Shown here: piece by piece, positions 37,130-46,852 of the stretch | How the letters are laid out: the number at the start of each line of letters is the position of its first letter | Position numbering within the stretch: the first letter of the stretch is position 1 | Source: Bradyrhizobium sp. | GTDB taxonomy: Bacteria; Pseudomonadota; Alphaproteobacteria; Rhizobiales; Xanthobacteraceae | Direction of reading: 5' to 3' | Assembly (NCBI RefSeq): GCF_016213215.1 | Contig: NZ_JACRAW010000077.1 | Location: 62,001 to 126,000, forward strand | Length of the DNA stretch: 64,000 bases | Notes under the pieces: generated by a model | The model's database searches: none | Told to the model about the DNA's origin: nothing | The model's input: only the letters and a program-made list of their open reading frames with translations | Position numbers and translations under genes: made by a program

Positions 37130-37789
37130 ATGACGGTGAGCAGTCACGGCTTTGACAAGGTCGAGCGGCGCGGCCTGATGTTCGTGCTGTCCTCGCCATC
37201 GGGCGCGGGTAAGACCACGTTGTCGCGTCTATTGCTCTCGCGCATGCCGGGCCTGAAGATGTCTGTATCGGCCACCACGCGGTCGATGCGGCCCGGTGAA
37301 GTCGACGGACACGACTATCTGTTCGTCGACAAGACAAGATTCCAGGAGATGGTGAAGGCAGACGAACTGCTGGAATGGGCCACCGTATTCGACAACCATT
37401 ACGGCACGCCGCGCGCTCCCGTGGAAGCCGCGCTATCGGCGGGCCAGGATGTGCTGTTCGATATCGACTGGCAGGGCACGCAGCAACTGCGCCACAAGGC
37501 GCGGGCGGACGTGGTCAGCGTGTTCATTCTGCCGCCGTCAGCGGCCGATCTCGAGAAACGCCTGCATTCCCGGGCGCAGGATTCCAATGAGGTGATCCGC
37601 AAACGGATGAGCCGCGCCAGCCACGAGATGAGCCACTGGGCTGAATACGACTACATCGTCATCAATCACGACATCGACGTCGCGTTCGCCGAAGTGCAAT
37701 CCATCCTGAAAGCCGAGCGGCTCAAGCGCGAACGCCGGATCGGGCTTGTGGGCTTTGTGCGTAATCTGCAGAACCAGCTGCAGCAATAG
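37130..37789 (+). CDS. gmk: Guanylate kinase
   Basis: Gmk phosphorylates GMP to GDP. The 219-residue protein has the P-loop SPSGAGKT at 22-29, the GMP-binding VSATTRSMRPGEVDGHDY and DIDWQGTQQLR segments, and the lid RAQDSNEVIRKRMSRA. It follows yicC by 3 nt. Its last 68 nt overlap the end of the convergent Pro-rich gene, which is unusually long for an antisense overlap. Confidence 0.96.
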   Translation: MTVSSHGFDKVERRGLMFVLSSPSGAGKTTLSRLLLSRMPGLKMSVSATTRSMRPGEVDGHDYLFVDKTRFQEMVKADELLEWATVFDNHYGTPRAPVEAALSAGQDVLFDIDWQGTQQLRHKARADVVSVFILPPSAADLEKRLHSRAQDSNEVIRKRMSRASHEMSHWAEYDYIVINHDIDVAFAEVQSILKAERLKRERRIGLVGFVRNLQNQLQQ

Positions 37790-38915
37790 AACGGTCCAGC
37801 CTTGGCCCTTCTTTGAGCAGGTGCTCCAGCAGCTTCGTGATCTCGTCGATATCGATCTCGTCGTCCTGCTCGCTCGGTGCAGGATCCTGCTCGCGCGCGG
37901 GCTCGTCCCGTACGGGCTCGGCGTCAGTGGCGGGCGCAGGCGCAGTCTCCGGGTCAGAGGCAGCCATAAGCAGAGGCTCGGGGGCAGGCACAGGCTCGGG
38001 GGCAGGCACAGGCTCGGGGATGCGTTCGGGCTCGGACGCGAATCGGCTGCGCGGCGTGAGCGGCGATGCTTTGCTGACCCATGGTGCCCCGCTGTTATCG
38101 GCGGGTGGCTTCCAATTCACGCGTCGGCGCTGGCTTGCCCGGTGGCGAACCGGATTGCGCGAGCCGGCGAAGCGATAGATGACGCTGCCGCTCAGTCCGG
38201 CCATGCCAAGCGCGCCGAGCACCACGAGCAGCAGCATCTGAATCGAGGCGGTCGGCTTTTGAAACTGGATCGAGCCGGTCGGCGTCTCAATCGGAACGTC
38301 GGCTGCGGCGAGAGTCATCGCAGGGGCGTGCGAGGGCGCTGAGTGCTGCCTTTGCCGCGCGCTCACGCTGGCGGCAGGCGGCGTTGCGGGTGAGCTGACG
38401 GCGATATCATTGGTGGTCGCATCGGGCCAGCGCGAGTCGACGGGGGGAAGCTGTAGGCCGTTGTTGGTTGCGTCTGCCCGCGGAAGCACTGGCGCAGGGC
38501 CGGCAGGTGGCGCATGCGCGATAGATCCGGTGGTGTCCTGATCGGATGCCGCTCGCCTCGGTATCTCGGCACGCGCGTCCTGCAGCGAACGCGGCGGAGG
38601 CGCCTCGGCCCTTTGCGTAACCGGTTTCTCCGTCACAGCCGCTTTACTCGCCGTGCCTTGTGAGGCCCTGTCGCCCTCTTCACGCAGATACCAGCACTGA
38701 CGCTTGGTCCCGCGTTCGAGGCGATAATACCAGTGCTGGCCCTGCGGCGCGGCGCCCTTGGCCGCGGGCAGGCATTCGTCGGCGACAGCGGGAGCATCCT
38801 GGGACGTCGTCGCTGTGGGCGCAGCGGGAGCATTCTGAGACATCGTCGCCACGGGTGCGCCAGCAATGACGCTGGCGAATATGGCGGAAATGAACTTCGC
38901 GGCTCGACTGGCCAT
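37722..38915 (-). CDS. Pro/Ala-rich membrane protein of unknown function
   Basis: The 397-residue product has an N-terminal signal-like segment near 8-24 and then a short folded block with ECLPAAKG, GQHWYYRLERGTKRQCWYLRE (two cysteines, several aromatics) near 50-80. A long Pro/Ala/Ser linker follows, with one membrane segment near 225-250 (MLLLVVLGALGMAGLSGSVIYRF) and an acidic tail ending IDIDEITKLLEHLLKEG. I recognise no named domain. The Trp-Tyr-Tyr block recurs in rhizobial hypothetical proteins, but its role is unknown. It overlaps gmk by 68 nt at the 3' end. Confidence 0.75.
   Translation of the reverse strand: MASRAAKFISAIFASVIAGAPVATMSQNAPAAPTATTSQDAPAVADECLPAAKGAAPQGQHWYYRLERGTKRQCWYLREEGDRASQGTASKAAVTEKPVTQRAEAPPPRSLQDARAEIPRRAASDQDTTGSIAHAPPAGPAPVLPRADATNNGLQLPPVDSRWPDATTNDIAVSSPATPPAASVSARQRQHSAPSHAPAMTLAAADVPIETPTGSIQFQKPTASIQMLLLVVLGALGMAGLSGSVIYRFAGSRNPVRHRASQRRRVNWKPPADNSGAPWVSKASPLTPRSRFASEPERIPEPVPAPEPVPAPEPLLMAASDPETAPAPATDAEPVRDEPAREQDPAPSEQDDEIDIDEITKLLEHLLKEGPRLDRSIAAAGSADYAQSPQARSGVRA
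37974..38020. repeat. 18-bp tandem repeat in Pro-rich gene
   Basis: The unit CAGGCTCGGGGGCAGGCA recurs in tandem about two and a half times and encodes PVPAPE repeats on the minus strand. Confidence 0.8.
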
Positions 38916-39313
38916 GGACGCCTCCGGATACGCATACGCAACGCTTCACATGGTCCCAATCTCTGGGAAGAGTTGGGTCGCAATGGGCCGCAATTCCGGA
39001 GAGGATGAGGCTTAATTCGGGCCCACGCTTCAGGCGTGCGGTTGAGGCGAATTGCTGTTTGGAGGCCGTCAAACGGCCGAAAAATCCATCGGATTGCCGG
39101 AGGGTTCCGGAGCCGCTGCGGCCTGACAGATGTCGGAGGCTGCTGATGGTAATGCCTTGAAACGGCCGACGGCGCTGCGGCGCGCAAATTTGGCAGCAGG
39201 GGGACCCGGGCAAGGCGCGTCAACACGCGGCGAGCGAATCTCGCATGCGAGCACAACCGGCGAAACCATCAGACGCGATGGCTTCGCCGGATCAGTCGAG
39301 ACGGCTTGATCGA
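38916..39313. other. Intergenic region between adh and the Pro-rich gene
   Basis: About 400 bases lie between two minus-strand genes. Near adh are a 12-bp palindrome CTCGCATGCGAG (39240-39251) and a strand-specific hairpin (39257-39290). The middle holds GGCCGT-CAA-ACGGCC at 39064-39078. No ORF is convincing, including the 100-codon minus ORF at 39069-39371, which reads out of frame into adh. Confidence 0.45.
39257..39290 (-). terminator. Hairpin after the alcohol dehydrogenase gene
   Basis: Arms CCGGCGAAACCATC and GATGGCTTCGCCGG form a 14-bp stem with a 6-nt loop. The one mismatch is A-C on the plus strand but a G-U wobble on the minus-strand RNA. This points to function in the minus transcript, 23 nt after the adh stop. 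Confidence 0.6.
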
Positions 39314-40372
39314 TCAGTTCTTCAACATGATCCGGCCGACGACCTTGCCGCCGCGCAGCGCGTCGATCCATTTCTGGACGTCGGCCATCGGCTCCTCACG
39401 CATCGGGGTCGGCTTGATCTTGCCGGCGCGTGCAAGCGCCATCAGTTCGTGACCCTCGGCCAGCGTTCCGACCATGAAGCCCTCGATGGTCATGCGCTTG
39501 TAGATCCACTGCACCATCGGCAGGTTGAAACTTCCGCCCATCAGTCCGGACACCACGATCTTTCCGCCGCGCGCGACCACCGAGACGGCAAACGCCATGG
39601 ACTTCTCGTTGCCGGCGAAATCCACCACCTCGTCGAAACCGCCCTCGGTTTCCTTCATGATGCGCTTGACGATGTCCTGCTCGGACGGATCGTAGGCGAC
39701 CGAGGCGCCGTTCTTCAGCGCGGTCTCCCGCGCGGCGGGGCTGAGATCGGCAACTGAAATCTTCTGCTTGAACATCGACTGCGCGAATGACAGGCCCATC
39801 ATACCGACGCCGCCCAGGCCGATCAGCAGCAGATTGCGCTGTCGCGGACGGTCGACCAGGCGTTTCAACGCGCCATAGGCCGTGACGCCGGAGCACATCA
39901 GGGTCGCGGCCTGGTTGATCGGCAACGGGTCGTATTCCAGGAGATATCTTGCATCCGGCACCAGGACATGGCTGGCAAAGCCGCCATCGATGGAGACGCC
40001 GAGGAAGCGGTTCTTCACGCAGAGATTTTCGTCGCCGTTCAGGCAATCCCGGCACTGGCCGCAGCCGATCCAGGGAAACACCGCTCGCTTGGCGCCGACC
40101 AGGCTCGAGGCAACGTCCGCGCCGACCTCTTCGACCACGCCGGCGATCTCGTGCCCGAGCGTGAACGGCAGCGTCATGCCGCGCGTGGTGTCGAGCCGCT
40201 TGCCGCCGCCGAGATCGGCATAACCGTCCTGGATGTGCAGGTCGGAGTGACACAGCCCGCAGCGCTCGATGCGCACCAGGACTTCCTTGCCCTTCGGCTT
40301 GGGGGTCTCCACGATTGTTTCGCACAACGGCGCATCGAATTTGACCAAAGACTGCCGATGCATTAGCGCCAT
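39314..40372 (-). CDS. Zinc-dependent alcohol dehydrogenase family protein
   Basis: The 352-residue medium-chain dehydrogenase has the catalytic zinc region [15 protein letters not shown] (Cys41) and GHEIAG (His74-Glu75). The structural zinc loop is [15 protein letters not shown], and the NAD motif is GLGGVGMMG. The substrate is uncertain; alcohols or aldehydes are possible. ATG 40372 is used; the track ORF extends 78 codons into rsmA. It overlaps the rsmA stop by 10 nt, so it may sit at the tail of the lpt-surA-pdxA-rsmA transcript. Confidence 0.93.
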   Translation of the reverse strand: MALMHRQSLVKFDAPLCETIVETPKPKGKEVLVRIERCGLCHSDLHIQDGYADLGGGKRLDTTRGMTLPFTLGHEIAGVVEEVGADVASSLVGAKRAVFPWIGCGQCRDCLNGDENLCVKNRFLGVSIDGGFASHVLVPDARYLLEYDPLPINQAATLMCSGVTAYGALKRLVDRPRQRNLLLIGLGGVGMMGLSFAQSMFKQKISVADLSPAARETALKNGASVAYDPSEQDIVKRIMKETEGGFDEVVDFAGNEKSMAFAVSVVARGGKIVVSGLMGGSFNLPMVQWIYKRMTIEGFMVGTLAEGHELMALARAGKIKPTPMREEPMADVQKWIDALRGGKVVGRIMLKN

Positions 40373-41250
40373 TTGCTTCCTCCTTGATTTTCTGCCGGGT
40401 TTTCCCTGCGTATATCGGCCAATTCGCGCGCCATGGCAACAAAGCCCGCGACGGGAATCGTTTCGGCGCGCCGCGTCGCATCGACATGCGCAGCGAGGGC
40501 CAGCCGCGCCGGATCGACGCCCAGCGACTTCAGGCTCTGCCGCAGCATCTTGCGGCGCTGGCCGAATGCCGCCCCGGTGACTTTCTCGAGCAATTTCCGC
40601 TCGCACGGCTCAGGGCTGTGCCGAGGCACCAGGCGAACGACGGAGGAGGTCACCTTGGGCGGCGGCACGAAGGCTGACGGCGAGATGTCGAACAGGATCC
40701 TGGTCTCGGCGCGCCAGTTTGCCAGCACGGCGAGCCGGCCATAGGCCTCCTCGCTTTCGTGCGCCACGATCCGCATCGCAACCTCGCGCTGGAACATCAG
40801 CACCATCATCTCGTACCAGGGCGGCCAGGGCTCGATCGACAGCCAGCCGACCAGAAGCGCGGTTGCGATGTTGTAGGGCAGGTTGGCGACGATCTTGGCC
40901 CTTTCCCCTGCGAGCAGAGGCTTGGGGTCGAAACTTTGCGCATCCGCGCACACGATTTCGAGCCGCCCGGGATAGCGCGCCGAAATGTCCCGCAACGCCG
41001 GAATTGCCCGTTCGTCGTGCTCGATCGCGATCACGCGGCGGGCGCCGAGCGCGAGCAGCGCGCGGGTCAGCCCGCCGGGGCCGGGCCCGACCTCGACGAC
41101 TGTCGTGTCCTCCAGGGGACCCGCCGCGCGCGCGATGCGTGCCGTCAGGTTGAGATCAAGCAGGAAGTTCTGGCCGAGCGACTTGCGCGCCGATAGCGAG
41201 TGCTGGCGGATGACCTCGCGAAGCGGCGGCAGGTCGTCGATGGCGCTCAT
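40363..41250 (-). CDS. rsmA: 16S rRNA dimethyladenosine transferase
   Basis: RsmA (KsgA) dimethylates two adjacent adenosines in the 3' terminal helix of 16S rRNA. The 295-residue protein has [11 protein letters not shown], the SAM motif [15 protein letters not shown] and the catalytic NLPYNIA. ATG 41250 overlaps the pdxA stop (ATGA). The track ORF adds 178 codons from pdxA in another frame and is a shadow there. The surA-pdxA-rsmA order matches E. coli. Confidence 0.96.
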   Translation of the reverse strand: MSAIDDLPPLREVIRQHSLSARKSLGQNFLLDLNLTARIARAAGPLEDTTVVEVGPGPGGLTRALLALGARRVIAIEHDERAIPALRDISARYPGRLEIVCADAQSFDPKPLLAGERAKIVANLPYNIATALLVGWLSIEPWPPWYEMMVLMFQREVAMRIVAHESEEAYGRLAVLANWRAETRILFDISPSAFVPPPKVTSSVVRLVPRHSPEPCERKLLEKVTGAAFGQRRKMLRQSLKSLGVDPARLALAAHVDATRRAETIPVAGFVAMARELADIRRENPAENQGGSKWR

Positions 41251-42254
41251 GCGGAAGGTCGTGTTCCCGCCATTCGCGCGGCAAGCCTCAACGCGGCGAT
41301 CAGGCTTGCAGGATTGGCTCTGCCGGTGCCGGCGATATCGAACGCGGTGCCGTGGTCGGGCGAAGTACGGACGAACGGCAGCCCAAGCGTGACATTGACG
41401 CCCTCGTCGAAAGCGAGCGTCTTGATCGGGATAAGGGCCTGGTCGTGGTACATGCAGACTGCGCAATCGTAGGTCTTGCGCGCGGCTTCGTGAAACATGG
41501 TGTCGGCGGGCAGGGGACCTTTGACCTCGATGCCCTCGCGGCGCAGCATCTCGATCGCCGGCGCCACGATCGTCTGCTCTTCGGTGCCGAGCGAGCCGTC
41601 CTCGCCGGCATGCGGGTTGAGACCGGAGATCGCAATTCGCGGGCGGGGGATGGCGAACCGGGATTGGAGCGCCGCCGCGACAATGCGCACCGTTGAAACG
41701 ATCAACTCGGTCGACAGCTGCGCCAGGGCCTCGCGCAGGGCAACATGGATGGTCACCGGAACGACCGCGAGCACGGGCGACCACAGCATCATCACCGGCT
41801 GCGGTGCGCGGCCGCCGACCGCGGCAAGCTCGGCAAGAAATTCGGTATGTCCGGGGTGGCGGAAGCCCGAGCGATAAAGCACGCTCTTGGCGATCGGATT
41901 GGTCACGACCGCGGCGGCGCGTCCTGACACGACTTCGGCAACGGCCTGGCGGATCGAAGCCAGGGCCGCCGCGGCGCTTGTCTCGTCAGGCTGGCCGGGT
42001 GCGGCCGTTGCGATCTCTCCGGTCGGAACGACCGGCAACGCGTCCGCGAACGTCGCCGCGGCGTGTTCGCTGGCGACCGTGGCGATCCTGATGTCCGCGC
42101 CTAACGCCTTTGCGCGTTCGGCGATGCATTGCTCGTCGCCGAGCAAATAGAAGGCCGGCAGTTTCAGCTCATCGCGCCGTACCCAGGCGGCGATGGTGAT
42201 GTCGGGTCCGATGCCGGCGGGTTCGCCTAATGTCAGCGCGAGGGGCTGGGCCAT
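41247..42254 (-). CDS. pdxA: 4-hydroxythreonine-4-phosphate dehydrogenase
   Basis: PdxA oxidises 4-phosphohydroxythreonine in the DXP-dependent pyridoxal phosphate pathway. The 335-residue protein begins [17 protein letters not shown] and has the metal-binding [16 protein letters not shown] and [13 protein letters not shown] segments typical of the family. It starts 3 nt after the surA stop and overlaps rsmA by 4 nt, indicating tight coupling. Confidence 0.96.
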   Translation of the reverse strand: MAQPLALTLGEPAGIGPDITIAAWVRRDELKLPAFYLLGDEQCIAERAKALGADIRIATVASEHAAATFADALPVVPTGEIATAAPGQPDETSAAAALASIRQAVAEVVSGRAAAVVTNPIAKSVLYRSGFRHPGHTEFLAELAAVGGRAPQPVMMLWSPVLAVVPVTIHVALREALAQLSTELIVSTVRIVAAALQSRFAIPRPRIAISGLNPHAGEDGSLGTEEQTIVAPAIEMLRREGIEVKGPLPADTMFHEAARKTYDCAVCMYHDQALIPIKTLAFDEGVNVTLGLPFVRTSPDHGTAFDIAGTGRANPASLIAALRLAARMAGTRPSA

Positions 42255-42257
42255 GGG

Positions 42258-43205
42258 TCAGCGATATTCGATCATCGCCGCCTTGCGGACTTCCTGGAGA
42301 TAATTCTTCGACGTCGTTTCGTACTTCTCGACGAACATCTTCTCGCGGATTTCCCGCTTCTTCGGCGTGTCGATCATGGTCTGCTGGCGCGCGCACAGCA
42401 CCACCATTTCGATACCCTGCTTGGTCACCTCCGGCGGAGTCAGATGGCCGACCGGAGTATCGTCGAGAACCTTGCGAAGGGCCTCGGGCAGGTCCGCCGA
42501 ACTCTTGGTCACCATCTCCCGAATCGCGCCATTCTGCATCGAGCGAAAATAGGAATTGGCTTCGCCGCAGCTTTGTATCCGGCTGCGCAGCGCCTCGGCC
42601 TCCTTGCGTCGCGCGTCGACAGTGGCCTGCGGCGATCCCCGCGGCACGATCAGGACGACAGGCTGCATCTTGTATTCGAAACCTTCGATCTGCAGCTTGT
42701 CGCCGCTCTGCGCCTGCACGGCAGACATGACGTCCTTCTCACCGACCTGCAGACGCTCCTTGAAGCGGCCGCGCACCAGGCTGCTCCACACCATCTCCGC
42801 CTTCATGCGGCTCTTGAGCGTTTCGGCCCGGACTCCCTTGCTCTCGAGCGTTTTTGTCAGCTGGTCCGACGTCAGCCGCATCCGCGATGCCATCTGCGCA
42901 TAGGATTGCTCGACATCGGAAGAGGTCGGGGCGACGCCGTACTTCTTGCCTTCCTTGATCTTTACCTTTTCGTTGATCAGCGTGTCGATCACCTCCTGGC
43001 GGGCCGGCTGCTTGTGCGAAACCAGAACTTCAAGCTTCGCGCGCTGCTCGATGTCGAACTCCGTGATCGGCTCGCCGTTGACCATGACGACGATGGATTG
43101 TGCGTGCAGCAGGCCGGTGCTGCCGGTGAGGGCCAGTGCAAGGACCAGGACGAAAAACAGGAGACGGTTGAGCGGCGTGAAGGTCGTCATGTCTGTCGTA
43201 CGCAT
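42258..43205 (-). CDS. surA: SurA-like periplasmic chaperone / peptidylprolyl isomerase
   Basis: SurA escorts outer-membrane proteins, LptD in particular, across the periplasm. The product has a signal peptide (LLFFVLVLALALTGSTGLLHA) and the SurA N-terminal domain (VVMVNGEPITEFDIEQRAKL). A single parvulin-like region follows, shorter than the two in E. coli. The TTG at 43214 in the track is unlikely; ATG 43205 and ATG 43190 are both possible, and I give the longer. It lies between lptD and pdxA. Confidence 0.9.
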   Translation of the reverse strand: MRTTDMTTFTPLNRLLFFVLVLALALTGSTGLLHAQSIVVMVNGEPITEFDIEQRAKLEVLVSHKQPARQEVIDTLINEKVKIKEGKKYGVAPTSSDVEQSYAQMASRMRLTSDQLTKTLESKGVRAETLKSRMKAEMVWSSLVRGRFKERLQVGEKDVMSAVQAQSGDKLQIEGFEYKMQPVVLIVPRGSPQATVDARRKEAEALRSRIQSCGEANSYFRSMQNGAIREMVTKSSADLPEALRKVLDDTPVGHLTPPEVTKQGIEMVVLCARQQTMIDTPKKREIREKMFVEKYETTSKNYLQEVRKAAMIEYR

Positions 43206-43262
43206 GTCAGCCAAGGTGAATTGAGATTGCTATCGGGAGCCCCCCGGGCAACATCAAATCGG

Positions 43263-45755
43263 TCACTGGAGCGTGCCGCTGCCGGTGCCGCCCGCGGACG
43301 TCGTCGCCAGCGTGCGCAGGCCGATCTGCAGCATGAAGGCGTGGCCGAGTATCGGAGGCGTCGTGCCGGCAGTATAACTATACGAGGTAACATAGTTCGC
43401 CGCCAGAACGAAGCAGTCGTCCACGTAGCCGGCGCCGATCACGTACTGGTTGAGCTTGTTCGCCTCGAGATCCCATCGGGCGGCTCCCGTCAGCACCCAG
43501 TTTGCCGCAACCTTGACCGAGGCGTTGCCCAGCAATCCTTCGCGTCGGGTCAAATAACCGAGCTCGGGCTGCGGCGCGTAGTTGCCGTAGGTCAGGGCGA
43601 CGGACCAGCGGTCGAAATTGGCGCGGCCCTCAGCCTCGAAACGCTGGACGTTCGTCGTCTGCTCGTCGAGGCGCGTACGTACGCTGAACGTATAGGTTCT
43701 GTTCGGCGAATAGTTGACGCGGGCGACATAGTCGGACCTGGGCTTGGCCAGTCCTGAATCGAGGCCGGTATTGCTCACGTCCTGGACCGCAAAGGAGTTC
43801 ATGCCGAACAGCTGGTAGGACTGGCCAAACAGGACGTTGATTGATCCCCCGCGATCGAATTGGGTCGTTGCCTGCACGCCCACGTTCGCGCGTCCGCCGC
43901 CCTCGAGCCGATCGTAGCCCGAGAACTTGTCGACACGGAACAGGTTGCTGGCATCGAAGACCAGGCTTTGCGCATCTTCGTTGGGTAGCTTGCCGGCGGA
44001 GGGCTCGTTGGGCCGGACGATAACCTGGGCGATGGGCTCGAGGGTCGTCGTTCCCCACGGCTGAACGTTGATGAAGGGATAGCGATATTCCAGCCCGACT
44101 GTCGGCATCAGGCGAAGCTCCTGCGTGTCGCCGACCGGCAGGAAGTTGGAAACACCGGGCTGATTGGAGATCGAGGCGTTGATCGCATCGGCACGGAGGA
44201 TGGCGAACGGGGTCCAGATTTGGCCCGCGGGGTCGGTGAACGAGCGCCGCCACTGCGCTTGCGCGCTGAGCCGCGTGTAGGTCCCCGGGATGCCGCGCAG
44301 GAGGCATTGCGAGGGCAACCGCGCCAGGGGATCGGCCGATGCCGTCGTGCACAAGCTGGCGGTATTGGCCAGCGTGGTGATCGGGTCGAACACGGCGCTT
44401 TCGCGTGTCAGGCTGGTGAAGTTGGTCTTGTAGCTGACCTCACCGCCGAGGATCGGAGTGTTCCACACGTTCGCGTAATCGATCACCGGGTGGATGACCG
44501 GAACCTGGTCCTGCTTGCCCGAGAAGCTCAGGTAATAGATCGCGCGCGCGTCGAAGAAGCTGCGGTTGCCGACCCCGGTCAGGTAGAGCTGCGAGACCGC
44601 CTCCGTGGGCAGGCTCAGGAACGAGTTCAGCGGGTCGCGGTACTGGGACAGCCGGTAATCCGACATGAAGTAGTAATCGGAGAGTGCGACGCCTTCCCAG
44701 CCCCAAACCCATTTGTCGTTCAATGCGAACTGACCTCTGGTCTCGACACCGCCTCGGAACTGGCGGTCGCCGGGCTGACCGGCGAAGGCGCCGGGATCGA
44801 GCTGGTCGATCCCGTAGGCGCGGATCTGGTAGGCGCCATCCATCAGGCGCTGTCGGAACTCGGCCTGGAACAGCACGCCCTGCTTGGTGGTGAAGCGCGG
44901 GTTGAGGGTCAGGTCATAGTCGGGAGCGATCGCCCAGTAGAAGGGGACTTCGACACCAACGCCATAGGTCGAGTTGGTGCTGAAGCCCGGCATCAGGAAG
45001 CCGGTCTTGCGCTTCACCGTCGGATCCGGCGTCGAGAAATAGGGGATGTAGGCGATGGGAACGCCGAAGAATTCGAGCTGCGCAGTCTCGAAGTACAGCA
45101 TCTTCTCGGTCTGGTCGTGGATGATCCGCGCGCCCTTGACCTGCCACAGGGGTGGCTTCTTCGGATCGTCCTTACACGGCGCGCAGGCCGTGTAGACTCC
45201 GTTCTCGAAGACGGTGTAGTTGCCGCTGGAGCGGTCGGCGCGCGTCGCCGCCATGCGGGTCTGGTCCGCGGTATCGACGCGCAGCGAATCGACGAAACCG
45301 TCGCGGTAGTCGTCGCTCAGATCCATGATCTCGGCGTAGGTAATTTTGCCGTCGGCATCCGTCATGCGGATGTTGCCTTCGGCATGAAGCCGCTTGGTCT
45401 TCTGGTCGTAGATGACCTTGTCGGCCTCGACGCTCGTGCCGTTGTAGAACATCTGCACGTTGCCGACGGCCGACACGCGGGAGTTGTTGTAGTCGTAATT
45501 GACCTCGACCGCCTGCACGAGCATCTGCCCGTCATTACCGGTGCGCGGCGGTTTCGGGCGCGGCGGTAGCGGGTTGTAGGTAAAGCTCTGGGCGGCAGCC
45601 GGTTCGCTCGTGGCAAGCCCGGCGAGGCCAGTCAGCGCGAATGCGACCGTGAGGATGAGCAGGAAGCTTGTCGCGGCAGGCACACCAACGGCGTTGCCGC
45701 GCACGATGGTACGCAGCGCCGACACAAACGCCCTCGCTCGGCGGACGGGGGTCAC
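43263..45755 (-). CDS. lptD: LPS-assembly protein LptD
   Basis: LptD is the outer-membrane barrel that inserts LPS, working with LptE. The 830-residue precursor has a signal peptide ending PAAAQ, an N-terminal OstA/LptA-like domain (VSAVGNVQMFYNGTSVEADKVIYD) and a long beta-barrel. Cysteines occur in ACAPC near 190 and in a later pair. The GTG at 45755 is preferred: it overlaps the lptG TAG by one base and has AGGAGG 7 nt upstream; the track start at 45821 lies inside lptG. Confidence 0.94.
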   Translation of the reverse strand: MTPVRRARAFVSALRTIVRGNAVGVPAATSFLLILTVAFALTGLAGLATSEPAAAQSFTYNPLPPRPKPPRTGNDGQMLVQAVEVNYDYNNSRVSAVGNVQMFYNGTSVEADKVIYDQKTKRLHAEGNIRMTDADGKITYAEIMDLSDDYRDGFVDSLRVDTADQTRMAATRADRSSGNYTVFENGVYTACAPCKDDPKKPPLWQVKGARIIHDQTEKMLYFETAQLEFFGVPIAYIPYFSTPDPTVKRKTGFLMPGFSTNSTYGVGVEVPFYWAIAPDYDLTLNPRFTTKQGVLFQAEFRQRLMDGAYQIRAYGIDQLDPGAFAGQPGDRQFRGGVETRGQFALNDKWVWGWEGVALSDYYFMSDYRLSQYRDPLNSFLSLPTEAVSQLYLTGVGNRSFFDARAIYYLSFSGKQDQVPVIHPVIDYANVWNTPILGGEVSYKTNFTSLTRESAVFDPITTLANTASLCTTASADPLARLPSQCLLRGIPGTYTRLSAQAQWRRSFTDPAGQIWTPFAILRADAINASISNQPGVSNFLPVGDTQELRLMPTVGLEYRYPFINVQPWGTTTLEPIAQVIVRPNEPSAGKLPNEDAQSLVFDASNLFRVDKFSGYDRLEGGGRANVGVQATTQFDRGGSINVLFGQSYQLFGMNSFAVQDVSNTGLDSGLAKPRSDYVARVNYSPNRTYTFSVRTRLDEQTTNVQRFEAEGRANFDRWSVALTYGNYAPQPELGYLTRREGLLGNASVKVAANWVLTGAARWDLEANKLNQYVIGAGYVDDCFVLAANYVTSYSYTAGTTPPILGHAFMLQIGLRTLATTSAGGTGSGTLQ

Positions 45756-46852
45756 TATCCGTCCTCCTGATATAGCAAGGCCAAAAAGCCGGTGAGGCCG
45801 CCGACGAACACGGGCAGCCACGCCGCAGCGATCGGATGCATCAACTCAGCCTTGCTCAAGTCCTCGGTTACTTTCGACAGAACGTAGAGCAGAAACCCTG
45901 CGCCCACGCCACTTAAAACCATCTTTTGCACGCCACCGAATCGGAAGAAGCGCAAGGAGACAGAGGCCGCGAGCATGACCATTGCTGCAAGCAAAAACGG
46001 TTGGGCGAGAAGCTTGTGGTATTGCAACCGGTATCCGGCTGTCGCAAATCCTGAACTCTCGGAAGAACGGATGTAGCTCGGCAGTTGCCAAAAAGACACA
46101 GTCTCCGGCGTGGAGAAGCTATTGCGGATTTGCGCCTGGGTCAGCGTGGTCGGAAGCTCGAAGGTTGCCTGGTCGACCGGCGGGGCATCGAGGGCGAAGC
46201 GCCGCACGTCCTTGAACAGCCAATGCCCCTGTTCGAGCGTGGCTTCGCGCGCCTCGATCCGCTCCTTGAACTGGTTGTCAGCATCGAATCGGAACAGCGT
46301 GAGCCCGGTGAGGCGAACGCCCTGCTGCTCGCTGCGTGCCGCGTTGATGATGGTCTGGCCGTCGCTGCCGATCTGGTTGAGCCAGAATCCGGATGCATCC
46401 TGGATCCCTCCGCCGGGCGCCGAGCCGAACAGCTCGGCCTCCATCCGTTTGGACAGCTCCCGCAGGTTGGCGGACACCGGATTGTAGATGAACGTCGCGA
46501 CGGCCCCGATCAGGATGGCACTGCCGAGCGCCGGGGAGATGAACTGCCAGGCCGAGACGCCGGCGGCCCGCGCGACGACGAGCTCGAGCCGGCGCGACAG
46601 CGCCAGGTAGCAGGTCATCGCGCCGATCAGGACGCAGAACGGGGTCAGCTTCTCCAAGAGCTGAGGCACGCGAAACAGCGAGGTCTCTGCGACCGTGATC
46701 GCGGAGGCCGAAGCCAGCCCCGAGGTCTTTCTCACCATCTCGATGTAATCGACCAGCACGAGAAGCACGAAGATGCTCGCGAACACGCCGAGTGCGGAGA
46801 TCACGAAGCGCCCGGCGAAATACCGCCCAAGGGTGTTGGTGAGCATGCTCAT
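45755..46852 (-). CDS. lptG: LPS export ABC transporter permease LptG
   Basis: LptG, with LptF and the ATPase LptB, pulls LPS out of the inner membrane. The 365-residue protein has two N-terminal and several C-terminal membrane helices flanking a periplasmic jellyroll domain, as in the YjgP/YjgQ family (LGRYFAGRFVISALGVFASIF; later GVQKMVLSGVGAGF). ATG 46852 overlaps the lptF stop by 4 nt. lptB is not in the window. Confidence 0.94.
   Translation of the reverse strand: MSMLTNTLGRYFAGRFVISALGVFASIFVLLVLVDYIEMVRKTSGLASASAITVAETSLFRVPQLLEKLTPFCVLIGAMTCYLALSRRLELVVARAAGVSAWQFISPALGSAILIGAVATFIYNPVSANLRELSKRMEAELFGSAPGGGIQDASGFWLNQIGSDGQTIINAARSEQQGVRLTGLTLFRFDADNQFKERIEAREATLEQGHWLFKDVRRFALDAPPVDQATFELPTTLTQAQIRNSFSTPETVSFWQLPSYIRSSESSGFATAGYRLQYHKLLAQPFLLAAMVMLAASVSLRFFRFGGVQKMVLSGVGAGFLLYVLSKVTEDLSKAELMHPIAAAWLPVFVGGLTGFLALLYQEDG
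45763..45768 (-). promoter_or_regulatory. lptD: Ribosome-binding site deciding the lptD start
   Basis: AGGAGG on the minus strand lies 7 nt before the GTG at 45755 and inside the end of lptG. No comparable site precedes the longer track start. Confidence 0.8.

Noticed and set aside
39069-39371. 100-residue minus ORF beyond adh
   Set aside because: Reads into adh in a wrong frame and has a Pro/Ala/Arg bias typical of noise.
44220-45569. 449-residue plus ORF over lptD
   Set aside because: Antisense shadow with Arg/Asp/Val bias; lptD has clear domains on the other strand.
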